Of a DNA stretch of 64,000 nt, positions 9,451 through 16,939 are shown piece after piece (the first letter of the stretch is position 1; every line of letters starts with the position of its first letter). Made by a program: the position numbers and the translations under genes. Below the pieces are notes generated by a model. The model did no database searches. It saw only the letters and a list, made by a program, of their open reading frames with translations, and was not told the DNA's origin. Source of the DNA: Paraclostridium hominis (GTDB taxonomy: Bacteria > Bacillota > Clostridia > Peptostreptococcales > Peptostreptococcaceae); contig NZ_JACRWD010000001.1 of NCBI RefSeq assembly GCF_014306135.1, forward strand, positions 930,001-994,000, written 5' to 3'.

Positions 9451-9765
9451 CAGTTAATAAAACTTAACTGTCAAACCAACACTTACTAGGCAAAAGCTAG
9501 ATTATATCTAACCTTTTGATAGTATCTTTGGAAGTGATTGGGACTAGATATTTGAAAAAATATCATATTAAATATAATGAATCTACTAGATATCCTCGGT
9601 CTACTAGAGTGCAAATAGTTTTTGTCTAATACCCAAAGGTTAGAGTCCGAGCTATCTTGCAAACTATATTTAATAATAGTCATAGAGGATAAGGATGTAA
9701 TCAATATTACTCCTTAAAAAAGCACTGAATTTGGAGTTTTAGGCTATCAAATCAGTGCTTTTTTT
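9451..9765 (+). ncRNA. Candidate structured RNA, copy 1
   Basis: A perfect TATAAT (9441-9446) lies just upstream; no good -35 is seen. Predicted elements: 5' hairpin ACAGTTAA/TTAACTGT; CTAG hairpin near 9487-9501; a 10-bp long-range helix TCTAACCTTT (9507-9516) with AAAGGTTAGA (9635-9644); GATATTT-GAAA-AAATATC (9547-9564), a 7-bp stem with a GNRA loop; CTCGG (9595-9599) with CCGAG (9647-9651), a pseudoknot with the long helix; ATAGTTT (9615-9621) with AAACTAT (9661-9667); AAGGA-bulge-GTAAT hairpin (9691-9715); and a terminator. The 5' stem covaries with copy 2 (C-G to U-A, and G-C to G-U). I do not recognise a known RNA class. Confidence 0.6.
9716..9765 (+). terminator. Terminator of RNA copy 1
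   Basis: A6, GCACTGAATTTG, variable loop, CAAATCAGTGC, T7. Same arms as at 5902 and 11922. Confidence 0.9.
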
Positions 9766-9844
9766 ATTTGTATTTATAGTGTAAGAAAAATTATATTAAT
9801 ATTTGATTAAATAATAAGAATTTTATAAAAATTATTTTAGTTTT

Positions 9845-9873
9845 TGTCAGTTTTTTATGATAAAATTCGTATT
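9845..9873 (+). promoter_or_regulatory. Possible ECF-type promoter of the sigma operon
   Basis: TGTCAG (9845-9850), a 17-base T/A-rich spacer, then CGTATT (9868-9873). CGT in the -10 is typical of promoters read by ECF sigma factors, which commonly read their own operon. Inferred from pattern only. Confidence 0.4.
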
Positions 9874-9910
9874 AAATGTTGTAAAAGGTTTTTAGGGGGA
9901 GGGTGCAAGT

Positions 9911-10429
9911 TTGAAAGATAAATTGATAATTAAATATATCAAAAAATGTAATCAACGGGGAATGGAAATGTTAATAGACACTTACGGTGGTCTATTGGCA
10001 TCAGTGATTCGTACACATCTTAATCCATTAATAGATTATGAGGAAGAATGTATAAGTGATGTGCTTTTTTTAATATGGGAAAATATTGATGGATTTAATA
10101 GTAAAGAAAGTACTTTTAAAAATTGGATCTGTGCAATAGCAAAATACAAAGCAATAGATTACAAAAGAAAATATATATCTAAAATAAATTTAGAAATAGA
10201 TTCTAACACTTCATACATAGATATAAACTTAGCTAGATTAGAATTAGAAGAAGAAATAAATGAAATTTTAAACTGTCTAAATGATAAAGATAAAGAACTT
10301 TTTATTAGATACTATTTAAACGGATATAAGTTAGAAGAAATAGCCAAAGACACAAATACAAATGTAACTAATTTACATAGTAGATTGTCTAGAGGACGAA
10401 AAAAAATCCGCAAAAGTATTTTAAAATAG
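9911..10429 (+). CDS. ECF-type sigma-70 family RNA polymerase sigma factor
   Basis: 172 residues, the normal ECF length. The TTG start follows a GGGGGAGGG ribosome site. Region 2 covers about residues 25-85 (DYEEECISDVLFLIWENIDGF, then FKNWICAIAKYKAIDYKRK, the -10 recognition part). Region 4 covers about 118-170 (LNDKDKELFIRYYLNGYKLEEIA, then the helix-turn-helix end LHSRLSRGRKKIRKS). It would direct polymerase to a stress regulon when released from its partner. The anti-sigma gene begins 12 bases downstream. The whole operon lies between the two structured-RNA repeats. Confidence 0.92.
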   Translation: MKDKLIIKYIKKCNQRGMEMLIDTYGGLLASVIRTHLNPLIDYEEECISDVLFLIWENIDGFNSKESTFKNWICAIAKYKAIDYKRKYISKINLEIDSNTSYIDINLARLELEEEINEILNCLNDKDKELFIRYYLNGYKLEEIAKDTNTNVTNLHSRLSRGRKKIRKSILK

Positions 10430-10441
10430 GAGGGTGAAATT

Positions 10442-11584
10442 ATGATAGATAAGTTTAAAGTTTTCAATAAAATAAAAATAGATATAGATAAGTATAAAGA
10501 AGTGGAAGTTAATAATAATGAAGAATTAACAATAAAAATGCAAGATAGATTAAATTCATCAGAAAGAATAAAGAAAAAAATGAAAAAAATTAATATATTA
10601 ATATCAACTATTGCATTAATATCAATAATAGTAGTAGGAATTGGAGTTATCAATCCTTCTTTAGCAGATAATATTATACAAAATATATCTGATTTTCAAA
10701 CTATGTTAGATAAAATCAAGAAATCTGTTAATGATGAAGATGGTATTGAGTCTAATACAGAGATTTATCCTGAAAGAGAAAAAGAGAAGAAAAAAAACGA
10801 AAAAAATAAATTAATAGCAACTACTGTTAATGTATCAAGTAAAAGCAACGGTTTAAAAATCACTATAGATAAAGCAATGTATGATAAAAAGAAAATATAC
10901 TTAGATATGACATTAAAAACAGATAAACCTATTAAAAAAAGTGAGTACATAAAAGCAATATCTGATTCGCCTTATGGAGATGGTGAAAAAAATATGTATT
11001 TAGATGATCTGAAAATGACTATAAACGAAATTGAACCAAACTCTTATTCCTATGGACCTGGAGTTATTGAATTTATTGATGAATACAGTGCTAAATTCAC
11101 ATGTTTAATAGAATTAGATCCTAATAATAGTATAGAAGATGCTAATTTTAAAATAACTTTTGGTATTCCTAAATATAAACATCCTAATTTTACAGGTAAG
11201 ATTAAAGGAAGATGGTTTTTTGATTTTAATATAAAATCTGTAGATGACGGCAAAAAACATATAGAAGTTAATAAAAAAGATGGGGACTATATATTAAAAG
11301 GTGTAGATGTATCTAAGACTTATGTTGAGATTAAAATACAACTTCCTTTTCAACCATCTCTAGGTAATCCTCACAATAACTTTGTAATAGTTAAGGATGA
11401 TAAAAAAAGAGAACTACAAATGTCTGTGGGTAGTGAAGGAGAAAACAAAATTTATACTCAAATAAATGAATTGGTTAATTTAGGTGAAATTCCAAAATAC
11501 ATTGATATTTTAGTATTAAAAAATCTTACTGATGAAGACCAAAACTCTAAAGCTTTATCTAGCTTTAGAGTTGATTTGGAATAA
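10442..11584 (+). CDS. Membrane-anchored anti-sigma factor-like protein (DUF4179 type)
   Basis: 380 residues: a short cytoplasmic N-terminus (about 1-40, the expected sigma-binding part), one membrane helix near 42-65 (INILISTIALISIIVVGIGV), a lysine/glutamate-rich linker near 110-120, and a long extracytoplasmic domain with beta-strand character. This architecture right after an ECF gene is that of DUF4179 anti-sigma factors in clostridia, which hold sigma at the membrane until an envelope signal arrives. AGGAGGGTGA precedes the ATG. The extracellular domain probably senses the cue; its nature is unknown. Confidence 0.85.
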   Translation: MIDKFKVFNKIKIDIDKYKEVEVNNNEELTIKMQDRLNSSERIKKKMKKINILISTIALISIIVVGIGVINPSLADNIIQNISDFQTMLDKIKKSVNDEDGIESNTEIYPEREKEKKKNEKNKLIATTVNVSSKSNGLKITIDKAMYDKKKIYLDMTLKTDKPIKKSEYIKAISDSPYGDGEKNMYLDDLKMTINEIEPNSYSYGPGVIEFIDEYSAKFTCLIELDPNNSIEDANFKITFGIPKYKHPNFTGKIKGRWFFDFNIKSVDDGKKHIEVNKKDGDYILKGVDVSKTYVEIKIQLPFQPSLGNPHNNFVIVKDDKKRELQMSVGSEGENKIYTQINELVNLGEIPKYIDILVLKNLTDEDQNSKALSSFRVDLE

Positions 11585-11654
11585 GTTAACTTTTATAAGT
11601 ATAATTAAATTTAAATCATATGTATATTTTTTATAAGAATGGTTAATATATAAT

Positions 11655-11970
11655 CAGATAGTTAATGAAAGTTAATTATCTACCAACACTTACTAGGCAA
11701 AAGCTAGATTATATCTAACCTTTTGATAGTATCTTTGGAAGTGATTGGGACTAGATATTTGAAAAAATATCATATTAAATATAATGAATCTACTAGATAT
11801 CCTCGGTCTACTAGAGTGCAAATAGTTTTTGTCTAATACCAAAGGTTAGAGTCCGAGCTAGCTTGCAAACTATATTTAATAATAGTCATAGAGGATAAGG
11901 ATGTAATTAATATTACTCCTTAAAAAAGCACTGAATTTGAAAGCATAGTCTATCAAATCAGTGCTTTTTT
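11655..11970 (+). ncRNA. Candidate structured RNA, copy 2
   Basis: TATAAT at 11649-11654 lies just before a 5' hairpin, GATAGTTAA (11657-11665) with TTAATTATC (11672-11680). Long helix 11714-11723 with 11841-11850; pseudoknot arm CTCGG 11802-11806 with CCGAG 11853-11857; the GNRA hairpin and 3' hairpins as in copy 1. Where the copies differ in the first stem, pairing is kept. It could also be read as the 3' UTR of the anti-sigma message, but the near-identical copy lacking that gene argues for an independent unit. Confidence 0.6.
11922..11970 (+). terminator. Terminator of RNA copy 2
   Basis: Same A6-GCACTGAATTTG / CAAATCAGTGC-T6 hairpin as at 9716 and 5902, with a different loop. Confidence 0.9.
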
Positions 11971-12006
11971 ATTATAGGAAATATATATAATCTTAAAAAT
12001 AATTCT

Positions 12007-12036
12007 AAAAAAGCGTAGTTAACTCTACGCTTTTAT
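12007..12036 (-). terminator. Bidirectional terminator
   Basis: AAAAAGCGTAG and CTACGCTTTT around a 6-base loop. It works for the minus-strand secreted protein gene and can stop readthrough from the left. Confidence 0.85.
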
Positions 12037-12099
12037 ATAACAAATATTAAATATAAATAAAATCATATTGGTAATTATATAAGGTTTTAATTTTAAAAA

Positions 12100-12627
12100 T
12101 TATTGTAAATTATAAAATGTATTTATATATGCTATCATTTGATCACCAAGATTTAAGTAATAGTATATATAAGTTAGATACTCAGAGTAAAATAGCTTAG
12201 ATGCATCAAATTCATTATTTACAAGTGCATTTAATAAAGATAATTGCTGATTTAAGCTCATTTTGTAGGAATTTAGTAAGGCTTCAATTTGTTCTGAGAA
12301 TAATAAGTCAGGTTGAGAATTAGCGTATTTTTTATCAAAGTCAGATAGTGATTTTTCTAAACCAGAAATTTCAGTTAAATAAAAATTTATTTGTTTTTGG
12401 ATTTCCGTTGCATTATCTTTTGCATTGACTGTATTTATATTAATAGTACTTATATTTGATCTAATTCTTTTTGCTTCATTAAGGAAACTTACTAATTCAT
12501 CTTTTCCTTGTAGATTTTTAAGCATTGGAGGAACTGTTGACCTAGATTGCTCTGCCAAAACTATAGAACTATTTGTTATTACAAATGAAAGTAATAATAC
12601 AGCTATGAGTACATATTTTTTTTTCAT
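12100..12627 (-). CDS. Secreted helical protein of unknown function
   Basis: 175 residues with a clear signal peptide (MKKKYVLIAVLLLSFVITNSSIVLA, cleavage after LAEQ-region Ala). The mature part is almost wholly predicted helix, rich in Asn, Gln, Ser and Leu, with heptad-like spacing, and ends YIYYYLNLGDQMIAYINTFYNLQ. No Cys, no cell-wall anchor, no lipobox. The ribosome site AAAGGAGATAAAAATG is seen on the minus strand. I do not recognise the family; a secreted helical-bundle adhesin or sporulation-related protein is possible but unproven. It is transcribed alone, divergent from the HxlR gene. Confidence 0.8.
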   Translation of the reverse strand: MKKKYVLIAVLLLSFVITNSSIVLAEQSRSTVPPMLKNLQGKDELVSFLNEAKRIRSNISTININTVNAKDNATEIQKQINFYLTEISGLEKSLSDFDKKYANSQPDLLFSEQIEALLNSYKMSLNQQLSLLNALVNNEFDASKLFYSEYLTYIYYYLNLGDQMIAYINTFYNLQ

Positions 12628-12755
12628 TTTTATCTCCTTTCACACCTTAGTTATGTAGATATATTTTATCCTCTGCATTACAATTTATTCAATCATTATA
12701 TATAGCTTACATTTGTAAAAATATAAAATAAATAATATAGTTTTTACAAGTAATA

Positions 12756-12764
12756 TGCTATAAT
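12756..12764 (+). promoter_or_regulatory. Extended -10 promoter of the HxlR gene
   Basis: TGC plus TATAAT (12759-12764), about 38 bases before the start codon. -35 weak. Confidence 0.5.
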
Positions 12765-12801
12765 TTATATCCAAATAACTATAAAAATAGGAGATTAAAA
12801 T

Positions 12802-13134
12802 ATGTACAATATAGATGAAATCATATACGACTGTCCAGTAGAAGCCTTATCAACTATATTAGGCAAAAAATGGGTTGCTATAATAATATGGGAACTACAA
12901 AGTAACAAAATGAGATTTGGAGAATTACAAAGAGCTGTAGAGGGATGTACGAAAAAAATGTTAATTCAACAGTTAGATTTATTAATTAAACACAATATTG
13001 TAATAAATGATAAAAAAACATATAAAAACACAGTAGAGTCTACTTATTATTTAAGTGAATCAGGGTTAAAATTACTTCCTATAATGAAAAATATGATATA
13101 TTGGAGTAACGAAAATCTTTCTTGTGATAATTAG
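12802..13134 (+). CDS. HxlR-family winged-helix transcriptional regulator
   Basis: 110 residues, typical HxlR size. The N-terminal CPVEALSTILGKKWVAIIIWEL contains the conserved Cys, the usual redox or electrophile sensor. MRFGELQRAVEGCTKKMLIQQLDLL is the recognition helix region, and a wing follows (INDKKTYKNTVESTYYLSESG). HxlR proteins bind as dimers near their own or neighbouring promoters. Neighbours are the divergent secreted protein and, downstream, the Mrr-like nuclease; either could be a target, but no operator was identified. Confidence 0.93.
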   Translation: MYNIDEIIYDCPVEALSTILGKKWVAIIIWELQSNKMRFGELQRAVEGCTKKMLIQQLDLLIKHNIVINDKKTYKNTVESTYYLSESGLKLLPIMKNMIYWSNENLSCDN

Positions 13135-13267
13135 ATATAATAAATTCAAAAGAAGTATAAATTATTAGTGTATATGAGTTTTTTATTTGATTATGTATCT
13201 TTTATTATAAAATGCTAAATTTATGTAAATAATTTTAAAATGAGAAATAAAATAAGGAGCATAAATT

Positions 13268-14773
13268 ATGGCAAGAAAAAAAGGAGTATCAACATTCATT
13301 AATCAAGTGGCAAAAGAATCAATAAAAGAACAAAAAAGAAAATCTAAAGAATCTGAACAACTAGAAAAAAGATACAAAAAAGAATTAGAAAAACAACAAA
13401 AAGAAGATTATATAAAAAGTAGATATGAAGAAGTAAATAAATTAAATTTATCAATAAACAACGAATTAGATGAGCTAAATAACTTAATCATAAATGGAAT
13501 TAATGAATATAAGCCTATACCTATAAACGAGTTTATAAAAAAAGATATACAAGAATTTAAAATACCAAAAGAACTAAATATAGAGTATGCAAAGCCAATT
13601 AAACCTACAATAAGAAAAGCTAATATATTTGAAAAGTTATTTAGAGTTCATAAATTAAAATACAATGCCTATTTAAATGAACTAGAAACTAATTATGAAA
13701 AAGAATATAAATGGTATGAAGAAAATGAATTAAAAAGAAAAAATGAAATTAAAAACTTAAAAAAATCTCATGAATTAAAAGTCAGTGAAATAATAGCTAT
13801 AAAAAAAGATTTATATATAAATGGAGATGTAGGTATGACAACCTCCTATAAAAAAGATCTACTAAATAATTCAAATTATCCATTTGAATTTAATAAAAAT
13901 ATAAATATTGGATACTGCAAAGATACTAAAAGGTTAGTAATAGATTACTTATTACCCCAAAAAGATATAGTCCAAAATGTGCATAGTTATAAGTACATGA
14001 TTAAGCTAGACGAGATAAGAGAAGTACCAAGAAAAAATAAAGATATAAATAATATATACAACGAAGTAATATATTCAATAGCGCTTAGATCTATGGATGA
14101 AGTTTTTAAGTCAGATATATATAATAATATAGATAGTATTGTATTTAATGGATACATAGAAGACGTAGATTTATCTACAGGTCAAGATATAAAGCCTTAT
14201 ATAATATCATCAATGATAGATAAATATGATTTTAGAAAAATAGATTTAACAAGAGTAGATAAGTTAAAGTGTTTGAAAGAAACTATGCAAAGTAGAATAA
14301 ATGTCAATTCAAATTTAGAACTTAAAAGCATTGTCCCTATATGTAAGTATGATTATTTAAATAATTCTATTGTAAGTAATGAAAGTATTAACTTACTAGA
14401 AGTTGATCCCTATGAGTTAGAAAGTCTAGTAACTATTTTATTTAGAAATATGGGTTATACAGTAGAAGAAACTAAAAAGTCACATGATGGAGGAATTGAT
14501 TGTTTATTAAATCATAATGATCCTATATTAGGTGGAAAAGTTATAGGTCAAGTAAAGCGATATAAAAATAATATTGATATACCAAAGCTTAGAGAGTTTG
14601 AATCTGTGCTAAGAAACTCCGATGCTATGAAGGGGTTATTTATATCTACAAGTAACTTTAGTATGCAATGTGAAAAATTTGCAGCAGATAATAATATAAC
14701 TCTTATAAATGGAAGAACCTTAGTTAAATATTTTAATGAATATGGTATTAACTCATATATACAAAACAAGTAA
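13268..14773 (+). CDS. Mrr-type restriction endonuclease-like protein with coiled-coil N-terminus
   Basis: 501 residues. Residues about 15-65 and 110-180 are charged coiled coil rich in Lys and Glu. The middle has no recognised fold. The C-terminal ~115 residues are a Mrr-like nuclease: YELESLVTILFRNMGYTVEETKKSHDGGIDCLL, then GGKVIGQVKRYKNNID, giving the PD-(D/E)xK pattern (Asp of DGGID, then QxK). Mrr-type domains cleave modified or foreign DNA. No methyltransferase is adjacent, so a modification-dependent nuclease or another DNA-processing role is likelier than a classical restriction pair. Start behind AAGGAGCATAA; the gene ends with its own terminator. Confidence 0.82.
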   Translation: MARKKGVSTFINQVAKESIKEQKRKSKESEQLEKRYKKELEKQQKEDYIKSRYEEVNKLNLSINNELDELNNLIINGINEYKPIPINEFIKKDIQEFKIPKELNIEYAKPIKPTIRKANIFEKLFRVHKLKYNAYLNELETNYEKEYKWYEENELKRKNEIKNLKKSHELKVSEIIAIKKDLYINGDVGMTTSYKKDLLNNSNYPFEFNKNINIGYCKDTKRLVIDYLLPQKDIVQNVHSYKYMIKLDEIREVPRKNKDINNIYNEVIYSIALRSMDEVFKSDIYNNIDSIVFNGYIEDVDLSTGQDIKPYIISSMIDKYDFRKIDLTRVDKLKCLKETMQSRINVNSNLELKSIVPICKYDYLNNSIVSNESINLLEVDPYELESLVTILFRNMGYTVEETKKSHDGGIDCLLNHNDPILGGKVIGQVKRYKNNIDIPKLREFESVLRNSDAMKGLFISTSNFSMQCEKFAADNNITLINGRTLVKYFNEYGINSYIQNK

Positions 14774-14846
14774 ATACTCAAAAGAATACATGAAGAAAGT
14801 GAAAGTAATATTAGTTAAAAGATTGTAAAAATTAAATAATTTGCAT

Positions 14847-14885
14847 AAAAAATGCCTAATGCTATTATAGCTTTAGGTATTTTAT
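14847..14885 (+). terminator. Terminator after the Mrr-like gene
   Basis: AAAATGCCTAA and TTTAGGTATTTT (one G-U) around a 12-base loop, followed by T-rich sequence. Confidence 0.75.
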
Positions 14886-14991
14886 TTTATATTTGGAATA
14901 ATTATTATGTTTAAACTTATAAAAAAAGTATATTAATATAATAGGGAAAATTACACCCAAAGAAAAGTAACAACAGAAGGAAAGGAATATT

Positions 14992-15795
14992 ATGGAAGAA
15001 TCAAAAATTATTAAAATGATATCAAATAATCCTAATATTATATCAACTATAAATAATCCAACAGAAGAAATGAAATTATTAGCGCTTGAAAAAAATGGAC
15101 TTGTATTAGAATATATAAAAAATCCAACTACAAAGATGCAAGAGTTAGCAATGAGTAATAATATTAGAGCAATTAAATATATAAATAATCCAAGTGAAGA
15201 GATGATGATAAAAGCTGTAAACTCTGGATGGAGTTTATTAGAATATATAAAAAATCCAACGGAAAAGGTAATAAAATTAGCTATAAATCAATCTGGATGG
15301 GCTATACAATATGCTAAAAATCCAAGTGAAGAATTACAACTATTAGCAGTAAAAAAAAATTATGACGCAATAAAATATATAAAGGAGCCTTATGAAAGTG
15401 TACAAGAAGAAGCTGTAAAAATAAATTATAGAGCATTAAGAGATATAAGTTCACCAACGTTTAAAGTACAACTTATAGCCATTAAAAATGACGAAAAAGC
15501 TATAACTTTTATAGATGAATTAGATAAAGAAAAAATGCTAGCATTTTTAAAAGAAAATATCTTAGTAATTAAATATATTGTAAGGAAAATAACTAAAGAA
15601 GACTTAGAAGAAGTTTTAAAGGAAGTTTTATCAAAAGAAGATGTTGATGAAAAATACGTAAGAGATTTTTTAAATTGCAGTATCATAGATAGAAATAGTG
15701 ATACTATGCAAATGGACAAGGTAATGTTTATTTATAAATATGGAAGTAAAAAAGCTAAAAGAATAGCTGTAGATGAAAAACTAAAAATGATATAG
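14992..15795 (+). CDS. Protein of eight tandem 22-residue repeats (MoxR operon gene 1)
   Basis: 267 residues. Residues 21-196 are eight exact-length 22-residue repeats with consensus [KN]NP[TS]EEM-x-LLA-x5-AIKYI; the last (DELDKEKMLAFL...VIKYI) is diverged. Each repeat can form two short helices, suggesting a solenoid like HEAT or DUF4116-type arrays and a protein-binding role. The C-terminal ~65 residues are charged helix. The stop is 10 bases before the AAA+ ATPase gene, whose ribosome site GGAGAG sits in the gap, so the three genes form one operon. It is a likely adaptor or substrate-recognition part of that system; function not established. Confidence 0.82.
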   Translation: MEESKIIKMISNNPNIISTINNPTEEMKLLALEKNGLVLEYIKNPTTKMQELAMSNNIRAIKYINNPSEEMMIKAVNSGWSLLEYIKNPTEKVIKLAINQSGWAIQYAKNPSEELQLLAVKKNYDAIKYIKEPYESVQEEAVKINYRALRDISSPTFKVQLIAIKNDEKAITFIDELDKEKMLAFLKENILVIKYIVRKITKEDLEEVLKEVLSKEDVDEKYVRDFLNCSIIDRNSDTMQMDKVMFIYKYGSKKAKRIAVDEKLKMI

Positions 15796-15805
15796 GAGAG
15801 AGAAA

Positions 15806-16936
15806 ATGAATTTTATAGAGACATTAAAAAGCGTTGACTTAGTACTAGCTACTGGAGAAGTACCTTTAGTAGTTGGAGAAAGTGGAATTGGAAAAACTGC
15901 ATTAGCAAAAAAACTAGCTTATGAAAATAATTGGAGTTTAATTGTTATTGATGGAAACTTACTTAAAGAAGGTGAAATAGGAGGTTTACCAACTGTAGAA
16001 TCTTATGTAGTAAATAATTCTAATGGTGAAGAAACAGTAAAGAAAACAACAGTATATGCTGTTCATACTAAATTAAGAGAAATTGATGAAGAATTATCTA
16101 AAGGAAGAAATGTTCTTTTATTTATAGATGAAATAAACCGTTGTGAACATACAGTACAACAAGAACTTATGAACTTAATATTAAATAGAGAAATAAACGG
16201 ATATAAGTTAAGTGATGAAGTAAAGATATTAGCTGCAATGAATCCATCAAGTAAGTATGGTTCAGATTTTGATTATCAAGTTGTAGATATGGATGCAGCT
16301 CAAGAAAATAGATTTGTTTGGTTAAATATGGAACCAGATCATAATCAATGGATAAAATGGGCAATAGACAAAGGACTTGAACAAAAAGTTATAGAGTTTA
16401 TATCTACTTTCCCAGAATACTTACACAAAATAAATGAAGAAGATGTATCTGCAACTCCAAGAAGCTATGAAAGAGTTTCTAAAAGTTATAAAGTATACAA
16501 AGAACAAAAAGAATCAATACCAAAAGCTGTATTTTTAAATGTTATAAAAGGAAATGTAGGAAAAGTTATTGCAGAAGAATTTATAAGCTTTATTGAAGCA
16601 GATTATAGTCCATTAATATCTTATGAAGATGTTTTTTCTGGAGAAACTTTAAGTGAATCTGTTATAGAAAAAGTAAAAACTGAAAGTCATACAAGACTTT
16701 ATTTAGCAGCAATGAATATTTTAAGAGATTTAGAATTAAATATTAAAAATGATAGCTATGATTCAAACTTTTATATAAATAGATTTGTACAATTTTTAAA
16801 AGAATATCCTATAGATCTAATGGTAGGAATTATGAAGGATATTAAAAATAGTTATAAAAAGGTATATGAAAAAGCTATAGAAAATGAAGAATTTGTTAAA
16901 GCTTACTTTGAATCTTATAGCTCAATAAGGGGATAG
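15806..16936 (+). CDS. MoxR-type AAA+ ATPase
   Basis: 376 residues. Walker A GESGIGKTALAKKL near residues 24-37, Walker B VLLFIDEINRC near 97-107, an ILAAMNPSS sensor-1 region, and PRSYERVSK near sensor 2. DEINR and the short C-terminal lid match the MoxR branch of AAA+ proteins. These form rings that remodel client proteins, usually with a VWA-domain partner encoded next door, as RavA with ViaA. The partner begins 3 bases downstream, implying translational coupling. Confidence 0.92.
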   Translation: MNFIETLKSVDLVLATGEVPLVVGESGIGKTALAKKLAYENNWSLIVIDGNLLKEGEIGGLPTVESYVVNNSNGEETVKKTTVYAVHTKLREIDEELSKGRNVLLFIDEINRCEHTVQQELMNLILNREINGYKLSDEVKILAAMNPSSKYGSDFDYQVVDMDAAQENRFVWLNMEPDHNQWIKWAIDKGLEQKVIEFISTFPEYLHKINEEDVSATPRSYERVSKSYKVYKEQKESIPKAVFLNVIKGNVGKVIAEEFISFIEADYSPLISYEDVFSGETLSESVIEKVKTESHTRLYLAAMNILRDLELNIKNDSYDSNFYINRFVQFLKEYPIDLMVGIMKDIKNSYKKVYEKAIENEEFVKAYFESYSSIRG

Positions 16937-16939
16937 TAT

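Larger units (their letters stand above)
9402..9767 (+). repeat. Long direct repeat, copy 1
   Basis: About 365 bases match 11610-11972 in the same orientation. The core (9474-9718) differs by roughly three changes (one indel, two substitutions). The left ~70 bases and the terminator loop are more diverged. The repeat starts inside the remnant gene upstream and ends with a terminator. It contains the RNA candidate listed separately and no convincing ORF. Confidence 0.92.
11610..11972 (+). repeat. Long direct repeat, copy 2
   Basis: Starts 25 bases after the anti-sigma stop and matches 9402-9767 in the same orientation. Core identity is nearly complete (one missing C in the TACC/TACCC run, GCTAGC for GCTATC, TAATTAA for TAATCAA). 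Together the copies flank the sigma/anti-sigma operon. Confidence 0.92.

Noticed and set aside
9402..9767. Group I intron or IStron core as identity of the repeat
   Set aside because: GGACT/AGTCC resembles a P7-like pairing, but the conserved P, Q, R and S core sequences are absent and no transposase is linked.
12425..12658. Plus-strand ORF over the secreted protein gene
   Set aside because: The minus-strand gene has a signal peptide, ribosome site and terminator; the plus frame has none.
14992..15795. CRISPR-like or DNA-level tandem repeat
   Set aside because: The periodicity is at protein level (22 residues, 66 bases) with diverged DNA and no spacer structure; it encodes a solenoid.
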